From positions 1 through 50,637 of the forward strand of contig JALGVU010000019.1 in assembly GCA_025774545.1 (NCBI GenBank): a stretch of DNA of 50,637 nt, given 5' to 3'. Position numbers and translations under genes: made by a program. Under the pieces are notes generated by a model. The model was not told the DNA's origin and searched no databases. It worked only from the letters and a program-made list of their open reading frames with translations. The stretch is from a bacterium. Lineage in GTDB: Bacteria; Joyebacterota; Joyebacteria; Joyebacterales; Joyebacteraceae. This document shows positions 26,901-35,276 of this stretch, in pieces (the stretch's first letter is position 1; every line of letters starts with the position of its first letter).

Positions 26901-27999
26901 GTCGGTCTCGTCGAACGGTTTCATCACGATGGACATGAACGACTACCTCTTCGGCGACAACTCCCCCATTCCCAGTCTCCATGGTCCGACGAGGATGATC
27001 GCCCCGTTCTGGGACGATCTCGACCCGTCGGCCGGGGGCGACATCTACAAGTGGTACGACGAGGCGGAGCACCGCTTCATCATCCAGTACGACGAGGTGG
27101 CCCGCTGGGGCGCGGCCGAGACCGAGACGTTCCAGGTGATCTTCAAGAACGAGCCGACGCCGACGGGCGACGGGATCATCACGTTCCAGTACGAGAGCGT
27201 GGCGGGAACCGACCTGTGTACGGTGGGCATCGAGAACAGGGCCCAGACCGACGGCGTCCAGTACCTCTTCGACGGCGCCTACGGGACGCACGCGTCCCCG
27301 CTCCGGGGCGGCCTCGCGATCGCGTTCACGACGGAGGAGCCCGGTAGTCCCGAGGCGCCTTGGCTCGTGCTCACGGACGTCTCGATCGACGACTCTGCCG
27401 ACGGGAACGGCAACGGCCTGCCCGAGCCCGGCGAGACGATCACGCTCTCCCTCGAGTTCGCGAACGAGGGGGTAGACGACGCGAACGGCATCTCGCTCGC
27501 GCTGTCGTCGCCGCACGCCTACGTCTCGCTCGTCGACAGCACGGCCGTGCTGCCCAACATCCCGTCCGGCGGATCCGCGGAGACCGGCGCGGGCGAGCTC
27601 GTGCTCTCCCTGTCCCACGCGATCGACGACACCGTGGCCACGATCTACGCGTCGCTCCAGGCGAACGGCGGCGCCTACGCGGCGAGCGCACGTCACAACC
27701 TGCACGTCGGGCTGCCGGCCACCGGGATCGACACCGATCAGGAGGTGTTGGCCTTCCGGCTCTTCCCCTGCGCCCCGAATCCGTTCACGGAAGGCACGCG
27801 CGTGCGCCTCGCCCTGCCCAACCCCGAGCGCGTCGCGCTGCGTGTGTACAACACGGCGGGCAGGCTCGTCGCCACGGTGCACGACGCGCCGCTCGAGCGC
27901 GGCCTGCACACGATCACGTGGGACGGAAGCGGCGTCTATCTGATGCGGGTCGAGGCGGGACGCCACGAGGCGTCACGCAAGGTCGTCCTTCTGAAATAG
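23956..27999 (+). CDS. Gingipain-type (C25) protease-like secreted protein with FlgD-like C-terminal domain
   Basis: 1347 residues from GTG 23956 (GAGGAGGACAGG upstream); earlier in-frame starts lie inside the promoter. It has a signal peptide (to about residue 36), then a C25-type propeptide. The peptidase-like domain runs from about 248 (ARYLIITRDSYEFYVQPL, then VPPEYVLLVGDTEAVP, NYYAAIDG). Cys475 sits in IIMSATCGTGDF, like the gingipain nucleophile. The usual GHG is RGQAYHEW, with His448 three residues further on. Downstream are CARDB-like repeats beginning DDAEGGNDDGYLSPGETA, a sandwich domain (FPFNYYGETY) and a terminal FlgD/type-A-sorting-like domain (CAPNPFTEGTRVRL to KVVLLK). Activity is uncertain given the altered His motif. 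Confidence 0.85.
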   Translation: MGTNDRSALRHAFVIAAAAVCAATLVSTGAAFAATVAPRDAATAYAAETVLHVDGGPTGETTLRFELVSPTDAFAAGAATGDERSSLPTVRYARAAEDGATWRARAMGPASFTTLIRVPDTGAVEYEILSGELASSAGTPSRAPAIDDAGLEGAIEVSEPAIMRDLRVVRVTFSPLSQSGTADVLVRSVTVSIRTTAGAGVNEKTRSRATVSQAFLPLYESKVANYRHEEAVDGTPGRGSGRDDPFGARYLIITRDSYEFYVQPLAEWKRTKGIQTMVVRISTIGSTPSAIRSYIEDAYYGWEVPPEYVLLVGDTEAVPTYYDLAPTDNYYAAIDGSDYLSDIMIGRISADTSTHCSTQVNKILSYERTPLEDHPEWPATATLMVADDFDAGDWVYYMNTWFIYDLMEDAGFARIDTLFRRNDIDHSDVYDSVNDGKGFLNFRGQAYHEWNPPFDINPGQTTNYWKYPIIMSATCGTGDFSVDNFMCENWMRAGSPSAPEGSVAFFGTNTALPGSGQLSRRRGYIDMGFFEDAFVTGDGTLGAACLAGKLNLFVIDPDEMEYQGWNLLGDPAMSMWTAVPRHLSVAYDEAIQVGPSTFSATVTSEGAPLPGAVVACTKGDEVFAWGTTDASGQLTLDVEAETAGELAVTITARNCYPFEGTTPVLESGPFVMYSDLSIDDAEGGNDDGYLSPGETAAIAIELLNVGDADSGPTTGTVRSSDPFVTIVDSLASYGVIAPDATAWGEDDYEISLSAACPVGHEISYTLVVDFGGEPITWTPPPIPVSTGRLAHDASIVLDEAPGGDGSGTAGPGESVGLTLVLQNEGACGVTDIEGTLGSRHPLVAVTSSHAPFGDAGPGAIAQNDEVPFIVSVMPGAPTGTLVTLELVLAGAGHSYAYAETVSLDLEISGSSAFYPTGPDSHGYYAYDANDSLYAAAPAYEWVDIAPPGPGIIISEITDEDAAITTIPLPFPFNYYGETYLQVSVSSNGFITMDMNDYLFGDNSPIPSLHGPTRMIAPFWDDLDPSAGGDIYKWYDEAEHRFIIQYDEVARWGAAETETFQVIFKNEPTPTGDGIITFQYESVAGTDLCTVGIENRAQTDGVQYLFDGAYGTHASPLRGGLAIAFTTEEPGSPEAPWLVLTDVSIDDSADGNGNGLPEPGETITLSLEFANEGVDDANGISLALSSPHAYVSLVDSTAVLPNIPSGGSAETGAGELVLSLSHAIDDTVATIYASLQANGGAYAASARHNLHVGLPATGIDTDQEVLAFRLFPCAPNPFTEGTRVRLALPNPERVALRVYNTAGRLVATVHDAPLERGLHTITWDGSGVYLMRVEAGRHEASRKVVLLK

Positions 28000-28023
28000 C
28001 CGCTCGAAGACACGATCCGACCG

Positions 28024-28061
28024 AAGGGCCCTCGCGAGACATCGCGGGGGCCCTCGCTTTT
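28024..28061 (+). terminator. Rho-independent terminator after the first C25-family gene
   Basis: Arms 28025-28037 and 28042-28054 form a 13-bp stem (one G-T pair) with a 4-base loop, followed by cgcTTTT. It is 25 bases after the stop. Confidence 0.8.
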
Positions 28062-28241
28062 GGGCGCGAACCACGACTGGCGGGGGCCGGGCTCCCCGAC
28101 TATCTTGGAGGGAGTGTCCCGGAGGGGCCGTCGACCGCCGCAACTCACGGCCGCGGACCCCGATTGACAGACGTCCGCGCCAACGACCCCTGCGAGCCGG
28201 ACGCTTGAATCCCCCCAAGAAACCGGAGTCCGGAGGAACTC

Positions 28242-31200
28242 GTGTCGCATCGCTTCCCGATCGCATCCGCCGTGGCGGCCCTCGCCGCGGTTCTCGTTCT
28301 GACTCACGCGCCGTCCGTCATCCCGCTCGCGTCGAGCGACGCCGGCGCGCTTCCGCCGTCCGTCACCCCCTACGAATCGACGGCGAGGGTCCTCTCGACC
28401 GCGACCCAGAGCGTGACGCTTCGCTTCGAGATCGACGGGACGCCGGGCGAACCACCGAGCGCCGTCGCGAACCAGGACGCACCGCTCACCGTCGTTCGGT
28501 ACGCGGGACACGCGGAGCCAGGCTCTTCCTCCGAAGGCCGCACGTGGCGCGCGACGTCGTCCGCGCCCGGGCCGTTCACGGTCCTCGTACGCGTTCCGGA
28601 TCGAGGAGCGATCGAGTGGGACGTCGAGAGGGAGAGCGTGGATGGGGCCGACCCAGTCGGCTCCCCTTCGGACGCGGCGGCAGCGGACCAGAGGAGTCTC
28701 GTCGAGGTGTCGGAACCTGCGATCATGAGGGACATCCGCGTCGTTCGGGTGACCTTCCTTCCCTCGGGGACGGCGTCGGAGCGTCGCGAGACCCGTGCGC
28801 TCACGCTCACGCTCCGGGCGACGGGCCGGGCGGGCGCGAACGAGAAGGACGGACGACATCCCTGCGCGTCGGCGCCGTTCGGGCGTCTCTACCGCTCCTC
28901 CGTAATCAACTACGTGGATGACGGGGCGCCCGTCGCCTCCGTCCCCGCGGCCGGGGAGCGCGAGGAACCGACGGGAGCGCGCTACCTCATCGTCACCGAC
29001 CACATCTACGAGGACTCGCTCGAGCCGCTCGTCGCCTGGAAGGACACGAAGGGGCTCCGCCCGAAGGTCGTCAACCTCTTCGAGACCGGGATGACGGCCG
29101 ACGACATCCGCCTCTACATCCAGAACGCGTACGACACGTGGGACGTCCCCCCCGAGTACGTGCTCCTCGTGGGCGACACCGAGGTGCTTCCCCCCTTCCA
29201 CGCCCTCGCGGTGACCGACAACTACTTCGCCACGGTCGAGGGAACCGACTACGTGGCCGACCTCTTCGTCGGCAGGCTCCCCGCGGACAGCGTCTCCGAG
29301 TGCGAGACGATGATCGCGAAGATCCTCGCGTACGAGAGGCCGTGGACGTCGGACGATCCGGCCTGGCCGATGAGCGCGTCGCTCCTCCTCCGTGACGACT
29401 TCGACATGGGCGACATGATCTACTACGACAACACGTGGTTCATCCACGACCTGATGGAGGCGCACGGATTCGATCCGATCGACCTGCTCTTCCACGCCGA
29501 CGGCATCACCAACGGCGACACCTACGCGTCCCTGAACACGAGCAAGGGGTTCGTCAACTACCGCGGCATCGCGGGCGACTTCTGGCCCGAGCCGTTCAGC
29601 ATCGCGCCGACCTCTCTCACGAACGGCATCAACGGGCCCATCGTCGTCTCCGCGACCTGTCTCACGGGGGCGTACGACGACGACGTGCGCCTCTCGGAGT
29701 GGTGGCTCAGGGCCGGCACGCCGGCCGACCCGACCGGAGGTGTCGCGTTCTTCGGAACGAGCACGCACGGCCAGGGTCCCGAGCTGTCGCGGAAGAGGGG
29801 CTACATCGATGAGGCCTTCTTCGCCAACGCCATGGGACCGGGCCGGACCCTCGGCGAGGCGTGTCTCGCGGGGAAGCTCGAGGTCTTCACCGTGACGGGA
29901 GACCAGTGGGAGTACGAGGGATGGAACCTGCTGGGGGATCCCGATCTCAGCATCTGGACCGCCGTCCCGGAGTCGCTCGCGGCATCGCGTGAGCTCGTGA
30001 TGCACGACGACCACCTCGAACTGACCGTGACCGTGTCGAACGATCGTGAGGCGGTCGCGGGCGCGTTCGTGACGTGCCAGAAACCGCACGCCTTCTACCT
30101 GTCCAGCGAGACCGACGGCGCAGGCGGGGCCACCTTCGTCTTCGACGCCGCCCTCCCCTGCACCCTCAGGCTGACCGCAACGGGCAAGAACGCTGTGCCC
30201 CTCGACGAGACGGTCGTCGTCGCGCCGCAGGGACCGTACCCGACGTTCGCCGAGGCGACGATCGACGACTCCGAGGGAGGAAACGGCGACGGTTTCCTGA
30301 GCCCCGGCGAATCGGCCTCGGTCTCGATCTGCCTCACGAACATCGGCTCCGCGGGAAGCGCCGGCGTCCAGGCCGTGCTCCGGTCGCTCGATCCCTACGC
30401 CTCGGTGACCGACAGCGTGGCGAGCTTCGGGGACATGGCCTCCGGCGCCACCGAGTGCGGCGACGTGTCCTACGGAATCTCGGTCGCGGACGACTGGCCG
30501 GGCGGGTACCACCTGCCCATCGCGCTCGCGATCGCGCACGACGGGTCGCTGGGCCTCTGCCGCCCGACGCCCCTCCCGACGGTGAGCGGCGCCCTCACGG
30601 CCGGCGCCGCGTCGTTCGACGACGGAGGCCCGGGAGGAGACGGGGACGGCCGCATCGAGCCCGGCGAATCGGCCGGCATGATCCTCGAGCTCAGGAACGC
30701 GAGCGGCGCGGCCCTCTCGTCGATCACCGGGACCCTCTCGAGCGCCGACCCGTACGTCTCGGTGGTGAACGACCTCGTCCTCTACGCCGATGCCCCGGCG
30801 GGATCGCTCATCCAGAACGCGAGCGAGCCGTTCGTCGTCTCCGTCTCGCCCGGGATCCCCCCCGACCACGAGGTGACGCTCTCGCTCCGCGTCGACGGCG
30901 AGGCGCCGACGTACGCGTACGCTGAATCGCTCGACATCGCGCTCGATGTGTCGACAGCGCTCACGTCGCTCCCGTCGGGCCCGGACGCGTACGGCTACTA
31001 CGCCTACGACTCGACCGACACGCTCTATCGCGAGGCGCCCATCTTCGAGTGGATCGACATCGCACCGCCTGGGCCGGGCGGCCGCATTCCCCGCGTGAGC
31101 GACGCGGACGACGACGTGAAGCTCCTGCCGACCGGCTTCACCGTGGGGTACTACGGCCTGCCGGTGACCTGGATGGTGCTCTGCACGAACGGTTTCGTGT

Positions 31201-32291
31201 CGCTCGAGATGACCAACTTCGTCTACGGAACGAACTCACCGATCCCGTCGATCCTCGGTCCGCCCAACATGATCGCGCCCTTCTGGGGCGAGCTCGACCC
31301 GTCGGCCGGCGGCGACGTTTACGTCTGGCAGGACGTCACCGGCGGCCGCATCGTCATACAGTACGAGAACGTCCGCCACAAGAACTCCTCCGACGCCGAG
31401 ACGTTCCAGGTCGTCATCTACGACCCCTTCATCTTCCCCACGCCGTCGGGCGACAGCAAGATCCTCTTCCAGTACGAGTCCGTCTCGCAGTCGGACAGCT
31501 GCACCGTCGGAATCGAGAGCCCGTCGCAGCTCGAGGGCGTTGGCTACCTCTACGACGGGGGCTACGACCCGCGCGGCGCACCGCTGGACGACGGCCTGGC
31601 GATTCTCTTCACCACGGCCGCGCCGGAGACCCTCGCACTTCCGTGGATCGTTCTGCGCGATGTCACCGTCGACGATTCCGAGGGCGGGAACGGGAACGCG
31701 GTGGCGGAGCCGGGTGAGACCGTGGCGCTCGTCGTGGAACTCGCGAACGACGGACTGGGCGCCGCCACCGATGTCGTGCTCGCGCTCGCCACGAGCGACT
31801 CGTCGATCGCGCTCGCCGACACGACGGCGAGCCTGCCGGACATGGAGCCGGGCGGATCGGCGACGAACGGAGCGAGCCCCTTCACGCTCACGGTGTCGGA
31901 GGAGCTCGACGACTCGTCCGCGACGCTCTGGCTCCGCGTGGGAGGGAGCGCGGGCGCGCACCAGCGAGCACTCAGACTCGATCTCGACCTCGTGAGGCCC
32001 ACCCCCGTCGCTTCACGCCTCGCCCTCTCGCCGTGCTACCCGAACCCGTTCAACGACGGAACGCGCGTGCGTCTCACGCTCCCGGAGCGGCGAGATGTGA
32101 CGCTTCGGGTCTACGACGTCGCGGGGAGGCTCGTCCGAACCGTGTGGGACGCTCCTCTCGATGCCGGGCCGCGGGAGCTCGACTGGGACGGCCGGGACGC
32201 GGACGGGCGGCAGACGGCGAGCGGCGTCTACTTCGTGCGGCTCAGGGCCGGAGACGACACGAGAACGCGCAAGGTCGTCGTGCTGCGCTGA
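28242..32291 (+). CDS. Second gingipain-type (C25) protein, tandem paralogue
   Basis: 1349 residues, GTG 28242 with GGAGG upstream. It has the same architecture as the gene before: signal peptide (to about residue 30), propeptide (VEVSEPAIMRDIRVVRVTF is shared almost word for word) and a C25-like domain (ARYLIVTDHIYEDSLEPLVA, then PPEYVLLVGDTEVLP). Repeats follow (DDSEGGNGDGFLSPGESA), and it ends in a FlgD-like domain (LSPCYPNPFNDGTRVRLTLP to KVVVLR). Cys473 (VVSATCLTG) is kept, but the histidine motif is RGIAGDFW with no histidine, so it is probably not an active C25 peptidase. It may be a structural or binding paralogue. A weak -10 (TATCTT, 28101-28106) lies upstream. Confidence 0.85.
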   Translation: MSHRFPIASAVAALAAVLVLTHAPSVIPLASSDAGALPPSVTPYESTARVLSTATQSVTLRFEIDGTPGEPPSAVANQDAPLTVVRYAGHAEPGSSSEGRTWRATSSAPGPFTVLVRVPDRGAIEWDVERESVDGADPVGSPSDAAAADQRSLVEVSEPAIMRDIRVVRVTFLPSGTASERRETRALTLTLRATGRAGANEKDGRHPCASAPFGRLYRSSVINYVDDGAPVASVPAAGEREEPTGARYLIVTDHIYEDSLEPLVAWKDTKGLRPKVVNLFETGMTADDIRLYIQNAYDTWDVPPEYVLLVGDTEVLPPFHALAVTDNYFATVEGTDYVADLFVGRLPADSVSECETMIAKILAYERPWTSDDPAWPMSASLLLRDDFDMGDMIYYDNTWFIHDLMEAHGFDPIDLLFHADGITNGDTYASLNTSKGFVNYRGIAGDFWPEPFSIAPTSLTNGINGPIVVSATCLTGAYDDDVRLSEWWLRAGTPADPTGGVAFFGTSTHGQGPELSRKRGYIDEAFFANAMGPGRTLGEACLAGKLEVFTVTGDQWEYEGWNLLGDPDLSIWTAVPESLAASRELVMHDDHLELTVTVSNDREAVAGAFVTCQKPHAFYLSSETDGAGGATFVFDAALPCTLRLTATGKNAVPLDETVVVAPQGPYPTFAEATIDDSEGGNGDGFLSPGESASVSICLTNIGSAGSAGVQAVLRSLDPYASVTDSVASFGDMASGATECGDVSYGISVADDWPGGYHLPIALAIAHDGSLGLCRPTPLPTVSGALTAGAASFDDGGPGGDGDGRIEPGESAGMILELRNASGAALSSITGTLSSADPYVSVVNDLVLYADAPAGSLIQNASEPFVVSVSPGIPPDHEVTLSLRVDGEAPTYAYAESLDIALDVSTALTSLPSGPDAYGYYAYDSTDTLYREAPIFEWIDIAPPGPGGRIPRVSDADDDVKLLPTGFTVGYYGLPVTWMVLCTNGFVSLEMTNFVYGTNSPIPSILGPPNMIAPFWGELDPSAGGDVYVWQDVTGGRIVIQYENVRHKNSSDAETFQVVIYDPFIFPTPSGDSKILFQYESVSQSDSCTVGIESPSQLEGVGYLYDGGYDPRGAPLDDGLAILFTTAAPETLALPWIVLRDVTVDDSEGGNGNAVAEPGETVALVVELANDGLGAATDVVLALATSDSSIALADTTASLPDMEPGGSATNGASPFTLTVSEELDDSSATLWLRVGGSAGAHQRALRLDLDLVRPTPVASRLALSPCYPNPFNDGTRVRLTLPERRDVTLRVYDVAGRLVRTVWDAPLDAGPRELDWDGRDADGRQTASGVYFVRLRAGDDTRTRKVVVLR

Positions 32292-32532
32292 GAACACACG
32301 TCCTCCCACTTGCGGTTGAGGGCGGTCGATGACGGTTCCATGGTGATGGTCGTCGCACCGCGGTGGCCCCGACCGTCATCCTCCCGGTGCCTCGAGCCCC
32401 TCCCGACCACGGCGCCACGACCGACCGCCCGCCGGCGGCGCGCGTGAGCAGGCATCACGATCCCGAAAACCCCGTCTGCACCTCCCGATCCGGGCGAAGC
32501 TCGGCCGGCGGGACCGTGGCTCGGCATTTCTG
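32292..32532. other. Gene-free stretch after the second C25-family gene
   Basis: No supported gene, terminator or RNA seen; small frames here overlap on both strands without starts or recognisable sequence. Confidence 0.3.
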
Positions 32533-32561
32533 TGGCATCACACTCCCTGATGTGTTATGAT
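32533..32561 (+). promoter_or_regulatory. Possible promoter of a secreted SWG-tagged protein gene
   Basis: A -10 TATGAT (32556-32561) in an AT-rich island, with a poor -35 (TGGCAT) 17 bases upstream; leader about 105 bases to GTG 32671. Confidence 0.3.
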
Positions 32562-32670
32562 AACTGTGAACATCGAGTGAAGGCGTGCCGCCCGGAGGCG
32601 GCGGGGACGGAGCGAGTGAATCCCCACTCAGTGTATGTACGGGGCGCTCCAAGGGACCAGGAGAGACACC

Positions 32671-33240
32671 GTGAGAATCCTAGGACCGATCCTCCTCATT
32701 CTCGTGACAGCGGTCGCGGCGCCGGCCGACCTCTCCCCGTGCTACATCGAGCTCCTCTCCGGCTCCTACTACGAGCCCGGCACGCCGGACACGCTCGTCT
32801 TCAAGATCTACAACCACGCGACCGACGGCGAGGCGATCAAGGACGTCATCATCCAGATCGAGAGCTACTGGGTGCTGTGGGTCGAGGAGGAGACGCTCGG
32901 ATACGACGAGATCGAACCGGGCCGTCCCAGTTGGGAGACGTCGGTCCACTACGCGACGGGCTGCCCCGACTACTGCATCGCCATCATCGGCGCGAACGAC
33001 AACAACGGAAACCCGGGAGAGATCTTCCCCGGCGAGAGCACGACGCTACGCGTCGGCTGCGAGGCGAGCGTGGAGCACTGCCCCACCGAGATCGATGTCT
33101 ACTGGTGGCTCTTCGGGGACGTGTTCAAGGACGGCGTGCGTTCGAACACGAGCGGCCTCTTCAGCGTGGGCTGCGTGGAGCCGTCACCCGTCGCGTCCGG
33201 GAGCTGGGGCGCGATCAAGGCGCTCTACCGGCAGCCGTAG
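32671..33240 (+). CDS. Secreted protein with C-terminal SWGAIKALYR tag
   Basis: 189 residues from GTG 32671 (AGGAGAGACACC upstream). A signal peptide (VRILGPILLILVTAVAAPA) is followed by a beta-sandwich-like domain (LVFKIYNHATDGEAIKDVII, then GNPGEIFPGESTTLRVGC) resembling CARDB/Ig-like adhesion or scaffold domains. Five cysteines are present (including GCPDYC, GCEASVEHC). It ends SGSWGAIKALYRQP. It has no recognisable enzyme motif. A perfect bidirectional hairpin separates it from the convergent tagged gene. Confidence 0.75.
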   Translation: MRILGPILLILVTAVAAPADLSPCYIELLSGSYYEPGTPDTLVFKIYNHATDGEAIKDVIIQIESYWVLWVEEETLGYDEIEPGRPSWETSVHYATGCPDYCIAIIGANDNNGNPGEIFPGESTTLRVGCEASVEHCPTEIDVYWWLFGDVFKDGVRSNTSGLFSVGCVEPSPVASGSWGAIKALYRQP

Positions 33241-33322
33241 CGAGCGAGTAGGCAACGCCCGGCCGAGGGCTCCGTTCGACACCGAGCGATAGTCGACTCC
33301 GCGATACCGCCACACAACGAAT

Positions 33323-33352
33323 CGGCCCCCGCCGCATCCGCGGCGGGGGCCG
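33323..33352. terminator. Bidirectional terminator between two convergent SWG-tagged genes
   Basis: A perfect 13-bp stem (33323-33335 with 33340-33352) with loop atcc, followed on the plus strand by agcgTTTc. Confidence 0.75.
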
Positions 33353-33405
33353 AGCGTTTCGAGAGCCCGAGGCGTCGATCGCGGCCGAGGCCGCTCGCGC
33401 CGGGA

Positions 33406-34242
33406 CTACCTGTAGAGAGCCTTGATGCTACCCCACGTGGACTCCTCGACGGCGGTCACCTCCTGGAACTCGATCTGGGCCGCGCCGGAGTTGTTGCCCA
33501 TCGTGAAGATGCTGTCATCGACGAAGAAGGCGTAGACCCAGCCCGTCACGTGGATCGTGAACTCGATCTCCTCGCCGTACTCCAGGAACTTCAGGATCGG
33601 ATGGGTCGGCCGCGTCGGGTCCTCGTCGACCCTGCGGTAGAACATGCAGACGCCGTCGAACGCCCCCTCGGGGTACCCGTTCGTCGCCCCATCGCCCGTG
33701 ACCGAGGCCACGTAGTGCGTATACGGAACGAGCACGATCTTCGCCGCGCCCTGATCCTCGAGGCCGACGCAGTTGAAGACCGCGTTGACGTTGATCTCAA
33801 CGGGCGTGCCCGACGCCGGCTCGCAGAGCACGGTCAGGCTGCCGGTGTTGTCGGCGACGTCCTTCAGGGTCTTGTCCACGAGGAACGCCCAGAACGGCGA
33901 GCCGCTCGCGACGATGGTGATTTCCTCTCCCTTCGGGAGGAAACGGATGACGGGGTGGTTCGGACTGACGAAGTCGTAGTAGTAGAGGAAGAGACCATCG
34001 AACTCGCCGTGCGGCATCGGATTCGCGCGCGCGTTGCCGTCGCAGGAGACCGTGTAGATCATCCCGGGCTCGAGGCTGGCGCTGATGCCGCCCATCTGCA
34101 TCAGTGCGAGGCAGTTCCCGTTGTACGGCAGGCCCGGAATCTTCGTGCTCACCGTCAGGTACTCCGTCGCCTGCGCGGCGGCCGAGTACGCCGTCATCCA
34201 CACGACGATCATGAAGAGCACCAGCAGATAGCTCCGTCTCAT
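33406..34242 (-). CDS. Secreted two-repeat protein with C-terminal TWGSIKALYR tag
   Basis: 278 residues, ATG 34242. A signal peptide (to about residue 25, AAAQA) precedes two related halves. The first carries HGEFDGLFLYYYDF, HPVIRFLPKGEEI and WAFLVDKTL; the second carries EGAFDGVCMFYRRV, HPILKFLEYGEEI and YAFFVDDSI. So the body is an internal duplication of a beta-domain of about 110 residues. It ends EESTWGSIKALYR. A strong promoter lies 106 bases upstream. No enzyme motif is seen; a surface or envelope structural role is only a guess. Confidence 0.8.
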   Translation of the reverse strand: MRRSYLLVLFMIVVWMTAYSAAAQATEYLTVSTKIPGLPYNGNCLALMQMGGISASLEPGMIYTVSCDGNARANPMPHGEFDGLFLYYYDFVSPNHPVIRFLPKGEEITIVASGSPFWAFLVDKTLKDVADNTGSLTVLCEPASGTPVEINVNAVFNCVGLEDQGAAKIVLVPYTHYVASVTGDGATNGYPEGAFDGVCMFYRRVDEDPTRPTHPILKFLEYGEEIEFTIHVTGWVYAFFVDDSIFTMGNNSGAAQIEFQEVTAVEESTWGSIKALYR

Positions 34243-34347
34243 ACCGCTTCCCTCCTTGGTCGGGTCGCCCGCGGGTCCGGCCGCGTGACAGACATAGGCG
34301 TGACCCGCGTGGCCGCGGGCCGCGTCACGTGATAGATCGCTAGTTCG

Positions 34348-34376
34348 AATATACCATACTTCCTGCGTCCGGTCAA
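34348..34376 (-). promoter_or_regulatory. Sigma-70 promoter of the two-repeat tagged-protein gene
   Basis: Minus strand TTGACC, 17 bases, TATATT. Start near 34341, leader about 100 bases. Confidence 0.7.
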
Positions 34377-34436
34377 GTTCTCCTGCGAGCCTCTCTGAGA
34401 CCCCCGAGCGCCGGCCCGGCGCGGGCCGAGCGCACG

Positions 34437-34465
34437 TTGCCGAACGGCGCCGACGATGGTATCAT
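34437..34465 (+). promoter_or_regulatory. Sigma-70 promoter of plsY
   Basis: TTGCCG, 17 bases, TATCAT. Leader about 75 bases to ATG 34547. Divergent from the neighbouring promoter at 34348-34376. Confidence 0.6.
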
Positions 34466-34546
34466 CCCCCGAACGCCAACGTGCGCCCCCTGGTGGCTCC
34501 GCCTCCCGGACGCCGTCCTCGCGCGCACCATCGACGAGAGGAGCCG

Positions 34547-35137
34547 ATGCCCGCCCACCACGCCGCCACCCTCCTCATCGCCGCCTACCTGATGGGCGCG
34601 ATCTCACCCTCGTATCATCTCGGACGGGCGATCCGCGGCGTCGATCTCCGCGATGTGGGAAGCCACAACCTGGGAGCGCGGAACGCCGGACGTGTTCTCG
34701 GGAGGCGGATCGGCATCACGGTGTGGGCCCTCGATGCTGCCAAGGGCGCCCTCGCGACGGGGCTCGCGCTCGCGACCGGTGGAGGCACGCTCCTCGCGAT
34801 CGGTTGCGGCGCAGCCGCGGTCGTCGGACACAACTGGCCCGCTTACTACGGCTTCCGCGGCGGACGAGGCGCATCGTGCGCGCTCGGGGCAAGCCTCGTG
34901 CTCCTTCCGATCGAGATGTCGGTCGGGTTCGGTCTCTGGGGCGCCGTGTGGCACGTCTCTGGGAGCCTCTACCTGGGGGGACTCATCGCGTTTCCCGCGG
35001 CGACGGTCCTTGCCTTCGTCCTGGGCGGTTCGGGGCTCAGGGCCTTGAGTCCTCTTCTCGTCGCAGTTCCGCTCATGCTGCGGCACGTGCCGGCCATGGT
35101 CGAGATGATCCGTCGGAGGACGTTGAGGTTCCCGTGA
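34547..35137 (+). CDS. plsY: Glycerol-3-phosphate acyltransferase PlsY family
   Basis: 196 residues from ATG 34547 (GAGAGGAG upstream). It has about five membrane segments. The catalytic motifs are recognisable though diverged: GSHNLGARNAGRVLG for the usual GSGNIGATNxxR, and GHNWPAYYGFRGGRGAS for GHxxPvFLxFkGGKGVAT. PlsY uses acyl-phosphate to make lysophosphatidate in the inner membrane. The Lys-to-Arg and Val-to-Ala changes in the GGKGVA motif suggest a divergent paralogue rather than the main enzyme. Confidence 0.8.
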   Translation: MPAHHAATLLIAAYLMGAISPSYHLGRAIRGVDLRDVGSHNLGARNAGRVLGRRIGITVWALDAAKGALATGLALATGGGTLLAIGCGAAAVVGHNWPAYYGFRGGRGASCALGASLVLLPIEMSVGFGLWGAVWHVSGSLYLGGLIAFPAATVLAFVLGGSGLRALSPLLVAVPLMLRHVPAMVEMIRRRTLRFP

Positions 35138-35153
35138 CCGGGACCGACGGGCG

Positions 35154-35276
35154 GAGGCGGGATCAGCGCGATGAGGCGCGGCCGACGCGCGGAATCGGGG
35201 CCGACGCAGAGAGGCGGGATCAGCGCGATGAGGTGCGGCCGACGCGCGGAATCGGGACCGACGCAAGGAGGCGGGG
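35154..35276. repeat. 57-bp tandem repeat, about 2.2 copies
   Basis: Units start at 35154, 35211 and 35268 (partial). Units one and two differ at only a few bases; a weaker partial copy precedes them inside the end of plsY. The last copy contributes the left arm of the terminator hairpin at 35268-35293. Confidence 0.75.

Noticed and set aside
24358-27966. 1202-codon minus-strand frame opposite the first C25-family gene
   Set aside because: Antisense shadow with Arg/Asp/Val-rich composition, no family motifs; the plus-strand gene has signal peptide, domains and promoter.
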